Assembly (NCBI RefSeq): GCF_042675965.1
Contig: NZ_JBHTKJ010000007.1
Coordinates: 434,001-498,000, forward strand
From: Virgibacillus_R byunsanensis
GTDB taxonomy: Bacteria > Bacillota > Bacilli > Bacillales > Amphibacillaceae
DNA length: 64,000 nucleotides
Direction of reading: 5' to 3'
In this document: positions 8,229 through 17,573 of the stretch, one piece after another
How the letters are laid out: each line of letters starts with the position of its first letter
Numbering within the stretch: position 1 is the stretch's first letter
Notes under the pieces: model-generated
The model's input: only the letters and a program-made list of their open reading frames with translations
Databases searched by the model: none
Told to the model about the DNA's origin: nothing
Made by a program: the position numbers and the translations under genes

Positions 8229-9941
8229 TCAAGCTTGAATGCCTAATTTATTTATCCGGTTATAGAGTGTTGCTCTAGTAATTTGAAGGTTTTTTGCACA
8301 TAGCAATTTATTTCCGTTAGCCTTCTTTAATTCTTTGATAATGATTTCCTTTTCGAATTCTTGTATTCGTTCATTCAAAGATAGGTTTTCATGTTCGGTA
8401 GGAGTTGGGGAAATCCCTTCTGGTTTGTTGGTTACGTTTGCTTCAAAAGGGAGATCATCCATTTTTATTTTGCCATTCTCTGAGAAAACAACTAATCGTT
8501 CGACAACATTCCTTAATTCTCTAATATTTCCCGGCCATTGATGCTGCAGTAGTGCCTGCATAACGCTTTGGGAGATTCCATGTATCGGTCTATTGTATTT
8601 AATGGATACTTCGTAAAGGAAATAATGTGTTAATTCAATAATATCTTCTGGGCGATCCCTTAACGGTGGGACCTCAATACTTACCACATTTAATCGATAG
8701 TATAAGTCCTCTCTAAACTTTCCTTTCTTTACAAGTTCTTGTAGATCACTATTCGTTGCGGCGACTAGTCTAAAGTCTGCTTCCATTTCCTTTGTTCCAC
8801 CGACTGGATAAAATTTTCGTTCTTGCAGTAAACGCAGGAGCTTGACTTGCATGTCCAATGGCATATCGCCGATTTCATCTAAAAAGAGTGTTCCTCCCTT
8901 TGCAAGTTCTACTTTTCCTTTCTTTCCTTTTTGATCTGCGCCGGAAAATGCGCCTTTTTCATACCCGAAAATTTCACTCTCAAATAGAGAAGAAGGGATG
9001 GCACCACAATTTATAGCTACATATGGTGCTGGCTGTCCTTCGCGGATATGATGAACAGATTTTGCGAAAAGCTCTTTACCAACACCGCTTTCTCCATGGA
9101 TTAATATATTCGTATCGGTTGACGCTGCTTTTTTAATTTTGTTCATGGTTTGTTTAAGTCCAGTACTATTCCCTCTTATATTGATAAACGGATTATCAGT
9201 AGCAGTAAGCTTATTCACCTCTTTTTCTAAGCTGAAAAGTCTTTCAGAGGTGTTATAGAGTTCTTTATTTAATTTCACTTGACTGGTGATATCCGTTTCT
9301 GAGACTACTGCTCCGATTATTTTGTTATGTAAGTAAACCGGATTGGAGTTTATTAATACAACCTGGTTTTCTCTAGCTTTATGCTGGCTGTGATGAACGG
9401 TTGTTCCATCCTCAAGTGTTCTCAATATTTCCAATCGATCTTTGTTAAAAAAATTCGTAATTTTTTTCCCGATAATTTCTTCTCTTTTTACTGAAAAAAT
9501 TTGTTCAGCACCTTTTGTCCAAACCAGTACTCGCTTGTCGTTGTCAATGACAGTGCATGAGCCGTCAATCGTTTCTAGTATAGTAGATGTATAGGCGTTT
9601 ACATGCTGGTATTTAGTGAAAATTTTATCGCAAAGCACTTGAGCGTTTACGTAACCAATAATTTTTCCTTGTTTATCTTTAATGATAACGGTTTCATTTT
9701 TTTCTAAAGCTTTTATTAAAATGGAGACCTCATCATCAATTGATTGCTCACCACAATCAAGTAGATGGAAATGATTCGTCTCTTCTTTTGGCTTGACGTG
9801 ATGAATTTTATGATGAACAACCAGAAACGTTTTTTTAGGATATTCAGCGTGTAGGATAGAGCCAATTTCGGCATCGCTTACAGTTTCTCTGTTTAGCAGG
9901 ATAAAGTGGTCATTCATAACATTTTTAACTGATAGTTGCAT
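8229..9941 (-). CDS. Sigma-54-dependent enhancer-binding regulator with PAS domain (hydroxyproline activator)
   Basis: 570-residue activator. The N-terminal ~110 residues are CBS-like (VIIKDKQGKIIGYVNAQVL), followed by a PAS domain (about 110-225, ending in VSETDITSQ). The AAA+ core has Walker A GESGVGKE, the sigma-54 contact loop GAFSGAD (GAFTGA class), Walker B GGTLFLDEIGDMP and FREDLYYRLNV. The C-terminus is a Fis-type helix-turn-helix (CAKNLQITRATLYNRINKLGI). ATG 9941 follows GGAGG at 7 nt; an upstream ATG at 9965 lacks a site. It lies between two operons with -24/-12 promoters, which it presumably activates when hydroxyproline or an intermediate is sensed. Confidence 0.93.
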   Translation of the reverse strand: MQLSVKNVMNDHFILLNRETVSDAEIGSILHAEYPKKTFLVVHHKIHHVKPKEETNHFHLLDCGEQSIDDEVSILIKALEKNETVIIKDKQGKIIGYVNAQVLCDKIFTKYQHVNAYTSTILETIDGSCTVIDNDKRVLVWTKGAEQIFSVKREEIIGKKITNFFNKDRLEILRTLEDGTTVHHSQHKARENQVVLINSNPVYLHNKIIGAVVSETDITSQVKLNKELYNTSERLFSLEKEVNKLTATDNPFINIRGNSTGLKQTMNKIKKAASTDTNILIHGESGVGKELFAKSVHHIREGQPAPYVAINCGAIPSSLFESEIFGYEKGAFSGADQKGKKGKVELAKGGTLFLDEIGDMPLDMQVKLLRLLQERKFYPVGGTKEMEADFRLVAATNSDLQELVKKGKFREDLYYRLNVVSIEVPPLRDRPEDIIELTHYFLYEVSIKYNRPIHGISQSVMQALLQHQWPGNIRELRNVVERLVVFSENGKIKMDDLPFEANVTNKPEGISPTPTEHENLSLNERIQEFEKEIIIKELKKANGNKLLCAKNLQITRATLYNRINKLGIQA

Positions 9942-9976
9942 GTCATCGCCTCCTTCTTCTATCATGTATAAATTTC

Positions 9977-10002
9977 TTTACACTTTATAATTATTTTTAC
10001 AC
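9977..10002. promoter_or_regulatory. Direct repeat TTTACAC x2, possible activator site
   Basis: Two copies of TTTACAC start 19 bp apart, 50-75 bp upstream of the -24 element at 10053. This is a plausible distance for an upstream activating sequence, but A/T-rich repeats arise by chance and no matching site was found at the 8204 promoter. Confidence 0.25.
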
Positions 10003-10052
10003 ATTTGATAGTAAAAAGCAATAATATTTTGATTAATATACCTATTCGTAAA

Positions 10053-10069
10053 TTGGCATAAAATTTGCA
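10053..10069 (+). promoter_or_regulatory. Sigma-54 (-24/-12) promoter for the hydroxyproline catabolic operon
   Basis: TTGGCATAAAATTTGCA has GG at 10055-10056 and GC at 10067-10068 with the obligatory 10-nt gap, and near-perfect consensus context. The ribosome binding site of the first gene is about 30 bp downstream. Confidence 0.9.
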
Positions 10070-10107
10070 TATTATATTAGGAGAGCTACATGAGAAAGGA
10101 GGGTTTT

Positions 10108-11286
10108 ATGAATATCTTGCATCGTGATGTGGTTGTTATTGGAGGAGGAATCATGGGTGCAGCTATAGCTTACTATTGTGCAAAGGCTGGACTTGATATA
10201 ACCGTTCTGGAAAAAAACGAAATTGCAAGTGGAACTTCTTCCAGGTGTGATGGGAATATCTTGGCAATAGATAAGGACCCTGGTTTTGATAGTCAAATGT
10301 CATTAAAAAGCCAACAATTGGTCCATGAATTAAGTAAAGAGTTAGCGATACCATTTGAATACCGGAACCCAGGAAGTATTTTAGTTTGTGAAAATGATGT
10401 AGAAATGGAAGCTGCAAATAGGTGGGTTCAACAGCAAGTGGATGCAGGACTTCCTTTTAATATGCTGGATCGCCAAGATTTGCGAAACGAATCCGATTAC
10501 TTTGCAGATGATTTGTATGGTGGGTTAGAGTGTGAAACTGATTCTACCGTTAATCCATATATGCTGACGTATTCTATGGTTCATAGTGCTAAACAGTTTG
10601 GGGCTAACATACATACCCAAACAGAAGTGAAAAATCTATCAAAAGATCCATCAGGCCACTTTGTCATCGAAACGAGTAAGGGAACGTTTACTGCCAATAA
10701 AGTAGTTAACGCCTGTGGGGTATGGGCACCATTTATTGGAGAAATGCTAGACGTTGATATTCCTATTGAGCCTAGAAAGGGTCAACTCATTGTTGCTTCT
10801 AGACAAAAGCCTGTAGGACTACGAAAGGTTATGGAATTTGGGTATCTTATTTCAAAATTCGGTGGAGAGCGACAGGTTGATCAGGCAACAGAGAAATACG
10901 GGGTAGCGTTAGTATTTGAACCGACTGAAAGCCAGAACTTTTTAATAGGAAGTAGTCGGGAATTTACAGGCTTTGATGTAAAGGTCAACCATGAAATAAC
11001 CAAAGCAATAGCAAAGAGAGCAGTACGATTCTATCCGAAAATGGCAGACATGACAGTGATTAGAACATATTCCGGTTTGCGACCATGGACAGAGGATCAT
11101 CTGCCAATTGTATCCCATGTTGATGAAGTGCCAGGTTTTTATGTGGCGGCAGGACATGAAGGAGATGGGATCAGTTTAGCAGCAATTACAGGCAAGGTAA
11201 TAGAAGAAATGATCTCAGGTGAGGCGACATCGATTCCGATAGCCCCCCTTCACTATGATCGTTTTAAAGAGAAGGTGACATCATAA
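10108..11286 (+). CDS. FAD-dependent D-hydroxyproline dehydrogenase (DAO/SoxB-like subunit)
   Basis: 392-residue DAO-family flavoprotein. N-terminal FAD fold VVVIGGGIMGAAIAYYCAKAG and ELAIPFEYRNPGSI are typical of SoxB/HcnC-like enzymes; the C-terminus has GLRPWTEDHLPIV and AAGHEGDGISLA, which close the FAD site. The expected reaction is cis-4-hydroxy-D-proline to 1-pyrroline-4-hydroxy-2-carboxylate. It can act alone (Pseudomonas putida type) or as the catalytic subunit of the heteromeric enzyme whose other subunits are encoded at 6338-8161; the latter is favoured by the shared sigma-54 control. ATG 10108 follows AAGGAGGG; an earlier ATG at 10090 has no site. Confidence 0.88.
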   Translation: MNILHRDVVVIGGGIMGAAIAYYCAKAGLDITVLEKNEIASGTSSRCDGNILAIDKDPGFDSQMSLKSQQLVHELSKELAIPFEYRNPGSILVCENDVEMEAANRWVQQQVDAGLPFNMLDRQDLRNESDYFADDLYGGLECETDSTVNPYMLTYSMVHSAKQFGANIHTQTEVKNLSKDPSGHFVIETSKGTFTANKVVNACGVWAPFIGEMLDVDIPIEPRKGQLIVASRQKPVGLRKVMEFGYLISKFGGERQVDQATEKYGVALVFEPTESQNFLIGSSREFTGFDVKVNHEITKAIAKRAVRFYPKMADMTVIRTYSGLRPWTEDHLPIVSHVDEVPGFYVAAGHEGDGISLAAITGKVIEEMISGEATSIPIAPLHYDRFKEKVTS

Positions 11287-11287
11287 A

Positions 11288-12310
11288 ATGCAATTTCAAC
11301 GATTATTTTCAACGATTGATACACATACAGGCGGGAACCCGACAAGAACCGTCATAAGCGGACTCCCTGTATTAAAAGGAAATACGATGTCTGAAAAAAT
11401 GCTTTATATGAAAGAACATTATGATTGGATACGAAAATTTCTAATGAATGAACCAAGAGGTCACGATGTGATGTCAGGTGCATTACTCGTAGAACCGTGT
11501 CATCCTGAAGCCGATTTAGGTGTTATTTACATTGAAACTGGTGGCTATTTGCCGATGTGCGGTCATGATACGATCGGCTGCTGTACTGCCCTTGTTGAAG
11601 CGGGGCTAATTGAAACAAAAGAGCCGTATACACATGTCAAGTTAGATACTCCTGCCGGGTTAGTTAACGTTACTATTAAGATTAATAATGGCAAGGCAGA
11701 AGAAGTTACATTTGCTAATGTACCTGCCTTTTTACTGAAAACAATTGATGTTGAGGTAGAGGGGATTGGTGCTGTAGAGTGTGACATTGCTTATGGAGGT
11801 AATTTTTACGGAATTATCGATGCACGAAAACTGGGATTGGATTTGCATACAAAAAATGCCTCAGAAATCATTGGTCAAGCGATCACAATTCGAAATAAAA
11901 TTAATGAGGTAGAAGATATCGTACACCCGGAGTATCCATTTATAAATGGACTTACCCATATCGAGTTTTTTACGGATCCTGTTCACCCAGATGCAGATGT
12001 TAAAAATACAGTTGTCGTACCACCAGGTGGAATTGATCGGTCGCCATGTGGGACAGGTACATCAGCAAAATTAGCGGTACTGTACAGCAATCATCAAATA
12101 GGGGAACATGACTTATTTGTACATGAAAGCATAGTAGGCTCCCTTTTTAAAGCTAGAATTCTAGAGACATTGAAGGTGAAGGAATACGATGCTGTTATCG
12201 CGGAGGTTACTGGTTCTGCTTGGTTGATGGGAATGCACCGGTTTTTCTATAACGAAAAGGATCTACTTAAAGAAGGCTATTTACTTATTCCGCCAATGGA
12301 AGGGCATTAA
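11288..12310 (+). CDS. 4-hydroxyproline 2-epimerase (proline racemase superfamily)
   Basis: 340 residues with both catalytic cysteines: Cys91 in MCGHDTIG and Cys254 in DRSPCGTGTSA. This Cys/Cys pair marks racemases/epimerases and excludes the Thr/Cys trans-3-hydroxyproline dehydratases. It interconverts trans-4-hydroxy-L-proline and cis-4-hydroxy-D-proline, the first pathway step. The ATG lies 1 nt after the dehydrogenase stop, so the two are translationally coupled. True proline racemase activity is a less likely alternative given the pathway neighbours. Confidence 0.92.
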   Translation: MQFQRLFSTIDTHTGGNPTRTVISGLPVLKGNTMSEKMLYMKEHYDWIRKFLMNEPRGHDVMSGALLVEPCHPEADLGVIYIETGGYLPMCGHDTIGCCTALVEAGLIETKEPYTHVKLDTPAGLVNVTIKINNGKAEEVTFANVPAFLLKTIDVEVEGIGAVECDIAYGGNFYGIIDARKLGLDLHTKNASEIIGQAITIRNKINEVEDIVHPEYPFINGLTHIEFFTDPVHPDADVKNTVVVPPGGIDRSPCGTGTSAKLAVLYSNHQIGEHDLFVHESIVGSLFKARILETLKVKEYDAVIAEVTGSAWLMGMHRFFYNEKDLLKEGYLLIPPMEGH

Positions 12311-12325
12311 AGGAGGTGCTATGGA

Positions 12326-13243
12326 ATGAACATTCAGAAGATGTTTACCACAATCGATACGCATGTTGCAGGAGAGGCGTTTAGAATTGTTACTCAATCA
12401 TCGATCACATTAGATGAGAACGATATTTTAGGTAACCATGAACTGCTACAAAGGAATTTTCAAAATGAGAAGCAATTTTTATTAAATGAGCCAAGAGGTC
12501 ATCGAGGCATGAATGGATGTATGGTAATTCCATCCTCCGTAGCGGATTATGCATTATTATTTTTCAACCATGAAAGCGAAATTCAGTTTAAATATGGTGG
12601 GCTTATTACGACCATAACAGCACTACTAGAAACTGGGAATATACCTGTCAACGAAAACAATCGCTATGAAATAGAAACGGTTGAAGGGATCTTTACCATT
12701 CAAGCAGCTTTTGAAAATAATGAAGTAACGGCTGTGTCACTTAAAAGTAACGAATGCAGATTACTAGAAGAACATGTTGAATATAGTTTGGTAGATGTGG
12801 ACAACAGACGGAGATACTATGTCTATTCCTTACCAGCATCACTACCGGGGTTGCACTTAGATCATTTGTCCTCTGTTATGAAATGGGGGAAAAACATCAC
12901 AGAAAAAATGAGAAATGAAAATACAGCATTTGCTGGGGTCATTATCACCGATAGTGTTGACAATTCAGTAGATACCATTCGCTCTGTTACGTTCGAGCGG
13001 GACGGAAGTATAGTTCGTTCACCTGGTATAGATAGTACATTTGCCATTCACACTACGTTATTAAATAAGAAGCCAGTTGATCAACTGAGGAATTACAGTA
13101 TTTTTGATAGTACCTTGACAAGTAAGTCAATTAACGATAGTAATACTTGCTTCACAATGGAATCGCAAGCTTTTGTAACAGGTATGCATCAGTTTATTTA
13201 TGATCAAGCAGATCCATTGGAAAATGGCTTTTTATTAAAATAA
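12326..13243 (+). CDS. Proline-racemase-like protein lacking both catalytic cysteines
   Basis: 305 residues, about 35 shorter than its neighbour but collinear with it: MFTTIDTHVAGEAFRIVT and FLLNEPRGHRGMNG align with FSTIDTHTGGNPTRTVI and FLMNEPRGHDVMSG. At the active site, MCGH is replaced by KYGG (Tyr90 for Cys91, Gly92 for His) and RSPCGTG by RSPGIDS (Gly234 for Cys254). The frame is intact, has a good AGGAGG site and ends with GMHQFIYDQADPLENGFLL, closely paralleling the neighbour. Racemase chemistry looks impossible; an auxiliary subunit, ligand sensor or a different activity are options. Confidence 0.8.
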   Translation: MNIQKMFTTIDTHVAGEAFRIVTQSSITLDENDILGNHELLQRNFQNEKQFLLNEPRGHRGMNGCMVIPSSVADYALLFFNHESEIQFKYGGLITTITALLETGNIPVNENNRYEIETVEGIFTIQAAFENNEVTAVSLKSNECRLLEEHVEYSLVDVDNRRRYYVYSLPASLPGLHLDHLSSVMKWGKNITEKMRNENTAFAGVIITDSVDNSVDTIRSVTFERDGSIVRSPGIDSTFAIHTTLLNKKPVDQLRNYSIFDSTLTSKSINDSNTCFTMESQAFVTGMHQFIYDQADPLENGFLLK

Positions 13244-13269
13244 AAGGGGGGATTAGGGTTTTAAATAAT

Positions 13270-13283
13270 TGAAAGCGATTTCG
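13270..13283 (+). promoter_or_regulatory. Possible cre (CcpA) site
   Basis: TGAAAGCGATTTCG matches 13 of 14 positions of the cre consensus TGWAANCGNTNWCA. It lies inside the operon, between the second racemase-like gene and the carrier gene, where a roadblock or an internal promoter could be controlled. Confidence 0.4.
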
Positions 13284-13323
13284 TTTTAGATTATAAATTC
13301 AAGAATAAGGAGTAAATAGTATT

Positions 13324-14748
13324 ATGACAAAAGACAGAAGATTACCCACACTACCAGAAGTATCGTTTGTGTTAATTTCCTTTACACTGATTATGTACTT
13401 GTTTGTAGTGCAGTTTGAAATTTCGATCCAATTAGCTTTACTGACAACCTGGTTTTTGATCATGTTAGTCGGGCTACGAATTGGTTATAGCTATAAAGAA
13501 ATGCAAAATGGAATTTTGAAAGGAATTTACGATGGTTCAGAAGCCGTTCTTATATTAATATCGGTCGGAGCGTTGATTGGTACTTGGATAGCTGGTGGGA
13601 TCGTTCCAAGTATTATTTATTATGGGCTGTCCATAATTCATCCAAATATTTTCTTGCTGGCTGCGTTTATTATTTGTGCAATAACCTCCATCGCAACCGG
13701 AACGTCTTTTGGTTCTGCTGGTACAGCAGGGATAGCGATGATGGGAATAGGGGCAAGTTTTGGACTTCCTATTGCATTAGTTGCAGGTGCAGTTATATCT
13801 GGTTGTTATGTTGGGGATAAACTATCACCTTTATCTGATACAACTGTAATGACTGCCTCGCTGTCAAAGGTCAATTTGATAGAGCATATTAAATCTATGC
13901 TAGTTGTTAGTGGACCTGCATTTCTTATAGCAGGAACGTTATTTTTAATTTCAGGATTTATCTTTATTGATGGTAGTGGGGATCTGTCACAAGCAGAATC
14001 AACCATGTCTGCATTAAGTGATTACTTCAATGTCAGTTGGTATATGATCATTCCAGCCATTGTAGTAATTGCAATGCTTGCGTTGAAGATGCCGTCCATA
14101 CCAGTAATTCTGTTTGGTGCTTTGTTAGGATCCGTTTGGGCATTTCTATTTCAAGGTGTTGCACCGTTGCAAGCATTCAATATTTTATACACTGGTGGGG
14201 AGATAGCATCCGGTGTAGAATTCATTGATAATCTACTAAACCGTGGAGGAATTACCTTCATGTTGAATGTGATCGTGTTAATTTTATTTGCTCTTGGTGT
14301 TGGAGGGTTAATGGAGAAGATTGGAATTCTAAGAGTTATTTGTCTGAAAATGCTTGCCTGGGCTGACAATGCAGGAAAGACGACGCTAACAACGATTATT
14401 TCGGGCTTTTTTGGTAACTTCTTTGGTGGAGCTGCCTATGTATCTATCATTACTGCTAGTAAAATCACAGAAGAAAACTACGATCGTTTGAACATTGATC
14501 GCAGAGTACTTTCTAGAAATACGGAGGCCGGTGGTACTGTAACCACACCAATGGTTCCATGGTCGGATGGCGGTGTCTTTATGGCTGCTACTCTAGGTGT
14601 TTCCACTCTGGCCTATGTACCTTTTCTTTGGTTTAACTTTTTAGTAGTAGCCATATCCATTATCTATGGTTTTACCAACAAATTCATTTGGTATACAAAA
14701 GAAAAAGATGATCATGCAGATAACCAAAAGGAAGCAGTAAATTTGTAA
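13324..14748 (+). CDS. NhaC-family Na+/H+ antiporter-like carrier (candidate hydroxyproline transporter)
   Basis: 474-residue membrane protein with about 11 hydrophobic segments and NhaC-family motifs GTSFGSAGTAG and GCYVGDKLSPLSDTT. Known NhaC members include Na+/H+ and malate-Na+/lactate-H+ exchangers. It is the only membrane carrier in the hydroxyproline operon, so uptake of hydroxyproline (or extrusion of a product) is a reasonable inference but not shown by sequence. It has an AAGGAG site about 10 nt before the ATG. Confidence 0.85.
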   Translation: MTKDRRLPTLPEVSFVLISFTLIMYLFVVQFEISIQLALLTTWFLIMLVGLRIGYSYKEMQNGILKGIYDGSEAVLILISVGALIGTWIAGGIVPSIIYYGLSIIHPNIFLLAAFIICAITSIATGTSFGSAGTAGIAMMGIGASFGLPIALVAGAVISGCYVGDKLSPLSDTTVMTASLSKVNLIEHIKSMLVVSGPAFLIAGTLFLISGFIFIDGSGDLSQAESTMSALSDYFNVSWYMIIPAIVVIAMLALKMPSIPVILFGALLGSVWAFLFQGVAPLQAFNILYTGGEIASGVEFIDNLLNRGGITFMLNVIVLILFALGVGGLMEKIGILRVICLKMLAWADNAGKTTLTTIISGFFGNFFGGAAYVSIITASKITEENYDRLNIDRRVLSRNTEAGGTVTTPMVPWSDGGVFMAATLGVSTLAYVPFLWFNFLVVAISIIYGFTNKFIWYTKEKDDHADNQKEAVNL

Positions 14749-14779
14749 AAGTATCATATAATTTTAAGGAGGAATTTAA

Positions 14780-15658
14780 ATGAAACAATTAGAAGGAGCA
14801 TTTCCGGTACTGATTACACCAATGCATGAGAATGAAGAGGTTGATTATAACGGATTAAAAGAGAATATTGAGTATTACATTAAGCAGAACGTAGCAGGAA
14901 TTGTAGTTAACGGAAGCACAGGTGAGTTTGTTAGCCTCACGAAGGAAGAAAAATTTAAAACTGCCGAATTAGCTGTTGAACAAGTTAATGGACGTATTCC
15001 ATTAATTGTTGGAACTGCCGCAGAAACAACGCAGGATGCAATAATGTTTACCAAGCATGCCGAGAGTGCAGGGGCAGATGCTGCCTTATTGATTAATTCT
15101 TACTATGCACACCCAAAAGATGAGGAAGTTTATGAGCATTTTAAAGCCGTTGCAGAATCAGTTAGTTTCCCTGTTATGATTTATAACAACCCTTTCACAT
15201 CTGGTGTGGATATTGGGACTGAAACCATTTTAAACGTAGCTAGAGACGTAGAGAATATTACCCATATAAAAGAATCTAGTGGCGACATTAGTAAACTTCG
15301 TGATATTACTAGACAAGGAAGCGGATTTTTACAAACATTCTGCGGATCTGATGATTTAGCACTCGAGTCGTTTTTAGTTGGTGCGACAGGGTGGATATCT
15401 GTTGCAGGAAATATAGCACCAGGTCTCGTAACGGACTTGTACAATAGTGTAAAAGAGAATGATATGGACCGGGCATGGAAGTTGTATGATGATATTTTAC
15501 CGTTATGTAACTTTATTGAAGGTTCAGGTAAATATGTTCAAATCGTAAAACGAGCAATGGACCTACAAGGTTTGGCAGGCGGGCCTTCTCGTAAACCAAG
15601 ACTTCCATTAACAGAAGAGGAAGACAAGAATCTCCAAGAAATTTTAAAAACTGTATAA
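14780..15658 (+). CDS. 1-pyrroline-4-hydroxy-2-carboxylate deaminase (DapA/NAL superfamily)
   Basis: 292 residues of the DHDPS/NAL barrel with VNGSTGEF at about 44-50, Tyr135 (MIYNNP) and Schiff-base Lys164 (HIKESSGD). In hydroxyproline clusters this family removes water and ammonia from pyrroline-4-hydroxy-2-carboxylate to give alpha-ketoglutarate semialdehyde. Placement between the dehydrogenase/epimerase and an aldehyde dehydrogenase supports this over dihydrodipicolinate synthase. The ribosome binding site is AAGGAGG. Confidence 0.88.
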   Translation: MKQLEGAFPVLITPMHENEEVDYNGLKENIEYYIKQNVAGIVVNGSTGEFVSLTKEEKFKTAELAVEQVNGRIPLIVGTAAETTQDAIMFTKHAESAGADAALLINSYYAHPKDEEVYEHFKAVAESVSFPVMIYNNPFTSGVDIGTETILNVARDVENITHIKESSGDISKLRDITRQGSGFLQTFCGSDDLALESFLVGATGWISVAGNIAPGLVTDLYNSVKENDMDRAWKLYDDILPLCNFIEGSGKYVQIVKRAMDLQGLAGGPSRKPRLPLTEEEDKNLQEILKTV

Positions 15659-15687
15659 TCTACTAAAAATAAAAGGGAGATGATTAC

Positions 15688-17175
15688 ATGAACACTACAG
15701 AAGTTGAGTTAAAACCAAAAGTAAAAGCATTTTTAGAAGGAGAAAAAGGGTTATATATTAACGGGGATTATGTTCTGGCAAGTAGCAAAAAGACATTTAA
15801 CGTTTATAACCCTGCTACAGAAGAAGAGATTGCAAAAGTAAGTGAAGCACAAGCAGAAGACATTGATACTGCAGTTGCAGCTGCCAAAAAGGCATTTGAA
15901 GAAGGCGAATGGACGAAAATGGAAGCAGCTGAACGCTCCCATCTTATTTATAAATTTGCGGACCTATTGGATGAGAACCGGGAAGAACTTGCACAGCTAG
16001 AAGCTTTAGACAATGGAAAGCCGTATGAGGTTGCACTTGAGGATGATGTAGACGGAACCGTTCAACATTTCCGTTATTACGCTGGATGGGCAACAAAGAT
16101 TACAGGCCAGACGGTTAATGTATCACCAGATTATTTTAACTACATTGTTCATGAGCCTGTAGGTGTTGTCGGACAAGTCATACCATGGAACTTCCCGCTT
16201 GCCATGGCAGGTTGGAAACTTGGTTCAGCACTAGCAGTTGGGTGTACAGTAGTTATCAAGCCTGCAAGTGAAACACCTTTATCCCTTCTATATGCAGCAA
16301 AACTGTTTAAGGAAGCTGGATTTCCCGATGGCGTTGTCAACGTTGTTCCTGGTTCAGGAAGTGTTGCCGGTGAAGCGATTATGACCCATGAGGATGTTGC
16401 AAAAGTTGCCTTTACAGGTTCAACGGCTGTAGGGAAAAAAGTGATGAAAAAAGCTGCAGATCAAATTAAAGGGATTACATTGGAGCTAGGTGGAAAATCA
16501 CCAGCCATTATCTTGGAGGATGCAAACATAGAAGAAGCAATCCAAGGCGCATTTGACGGTACGATGTATAATCACGGGCAAAACTGTAGTGCATGCACAC
16601 GAGTTTTTGTACACCGGAAGCATTATGACCATGTTGTAGAAGTATTGGCTGAACGCGCAAATGCAACGAAACTAGGCCCAGGCATGGACCCGGAAACGGA
16701 AATGGGACCACTTGTTTCTGCTAAGCAGCAAAAGACAGTTCTCGATTACATTGAAAAAGGAAAAGCAGAGGGAGCACGCTTAGTTGCAGGCGGAAAAAAA
16801 GTATTCGACAAAGGTTATTTCGTGCAGCCAACTATATTTGCTGATGTTGAAGACGATATGACAATCGCACGCGAGGAAATTTTTGGTCCAGTCATGTCTG
16901 TCTTCGTCTTTGATACGGTAGAAGAAGTAATTAAACGAGCAAATGATAGCGAATATGGTCTGGCAGCCAGTGTATGGACGGAGAATATTCGAAAAGGACA
17001 CTATATTGCAGGTAAACTGCAAGCTGGTACTGTTTGGGTTAATGATTTCGGCCTGGAGCTTGAAACGATGCCATTTGGTGGTTATAAGCAATCTGGAATT
17101 GGTCGAGAAATGGGTGGCGAATACGGTTTGGCCAACTACACCGAAGTGAAAAGTGTCTTAGTGAAAATTAAATAA
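15688..17175 (+). CDS. Alpha-ketoglutarate semialdehyde (2,5-dioxopentanoate) dehydrogenase, ALDH family
   Basis: 495 residues with all ALDH signatures: the NAD site near PWNFPLAMAGWKLG, GSTAVGK, catalytic Glu266 in LELGGKSP and nucleophile Cys300 in GQNCSAC. It would oxidise alpha-ketoglutarate semialdehyde to 2-oxoglutarate, the last step of the route. By sequence alone it could be called a generic betaine-aldehyde-type enzyme; its position at the operon end decides the call. A terminator follows at once. Confidence 0.88.
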   Translation: MNTTEVELKPKVKAFLEGEKGLYINGDYVLASSKKTFNVYNPATEEEIAKVSEAQAEDIDTAVAAAKKAFEEGEWTKMEAAERSHLIYKFADLLDENREELAQLEALDNGKPYEVALEDDVDGTVQHFRYYAGWATKITGQTVNVSPDYFNYIVHEPVGVVGQVIPWNFPLAMAGWKLGSALAVGCTVVIKPASETPLSLLYAAKLFKEAGFPDGVVNVVPGSGSVAGEAIMTHEDVAKVAFTGSTAVGKKVMKKAADQIKGITLELGGKSPAIILEDANIEEAIQGAFDGTMYNHGQNCSACTRVFVHRKHYDHVVEVLAERANATKLGPGMDPETEMGPLVSAKQQKTVLDYIEKGKAEGARLVAGGKKVFDKGYFVQPTIFADVEDDMTIAREEIFGPVMSVFVFDTVEEVIKRANDSEYGLAASVWTENIRKGHYIAGKLQAGTVWVNDFGLELETMPFGGYKQSGIGREMGGEYGLANYTEVKSVLVKIK

Positions 17176-17183
17176 CATTTTAT

Positions 17184-17216
17184 GGCTGTCCTTTCATAAG
17201 GACAGCCGTATTTTTT
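17184..17216 (+). terminator. Rho-independent terminator of the hydroxyproline operon
   Basis: GGCTGTCCTT pairs with AAGGACAGCC across a 4-nt loop and is followed by GTA and seven T. Confidence 0.93.
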
Positions 17217-17218
17217 TA

Positions 17219-17358
17219 ATAGATAGGAAAACTTTCTTATCTACATAAGTGAAACTAAGGCTTTTGCCATTAAGGATTGCACTCCAGAGCATAAGGGAAT
17301 CTAAGAAAGCAAAGTACACTTACTAAGAATCCCTTTAACGATAAGCCAAGGTTTCTAA
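17219..17358. repeat. Interspersed palindromic repeat, long form
   Basis: Shares long stretches with 24517-24667: TTGCACTCCA-AGCATAAGGG, TCTAAGAAAGCAAAGTAC and AAGAATCCCTTTAACG, ending in GCCAAGG-TTTCTAA. The outer arms match the short forms at 20898, 24461 and 56412. No gene is visible in the 17217-17573 gap other than this and the fragment at 17411. Confidence 0.75.
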
Positions 17359-17410
17359 TATGTAAAGAAACTATATAACTTGAAAGTTATGTATATTTAT
17401 CTATAGAATT

Positions 17411-17453
17411 AGCCACGTCCAGCTCCGACGTACAGGGCGCACTAGTGGTTTTT
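17411..17453. repeat. Fragment of a second intergenic repeat family
   Basis: ACGTCCAGCTCCGACGTACA followed by GGGCGCACTAGTG resembles the start of the longer elements at 36599 and 43150 (GTCTAGCTCCAGCGCC, GTCCAGTTCCGACGTACAGG). It seems to be a truncated copy. Confidence 0.5.
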
Positions 17454-17573
17454 TGAGTATAGAGAATCCAGAAAGTTATCACAATTATTTAATATTTCAT
17501 AGATGATTTGGTAAAATCGTATTATAATAGAATGTAAGGGCATTTGGCAGTAAGTTTCATAGGGGGAACTAGT

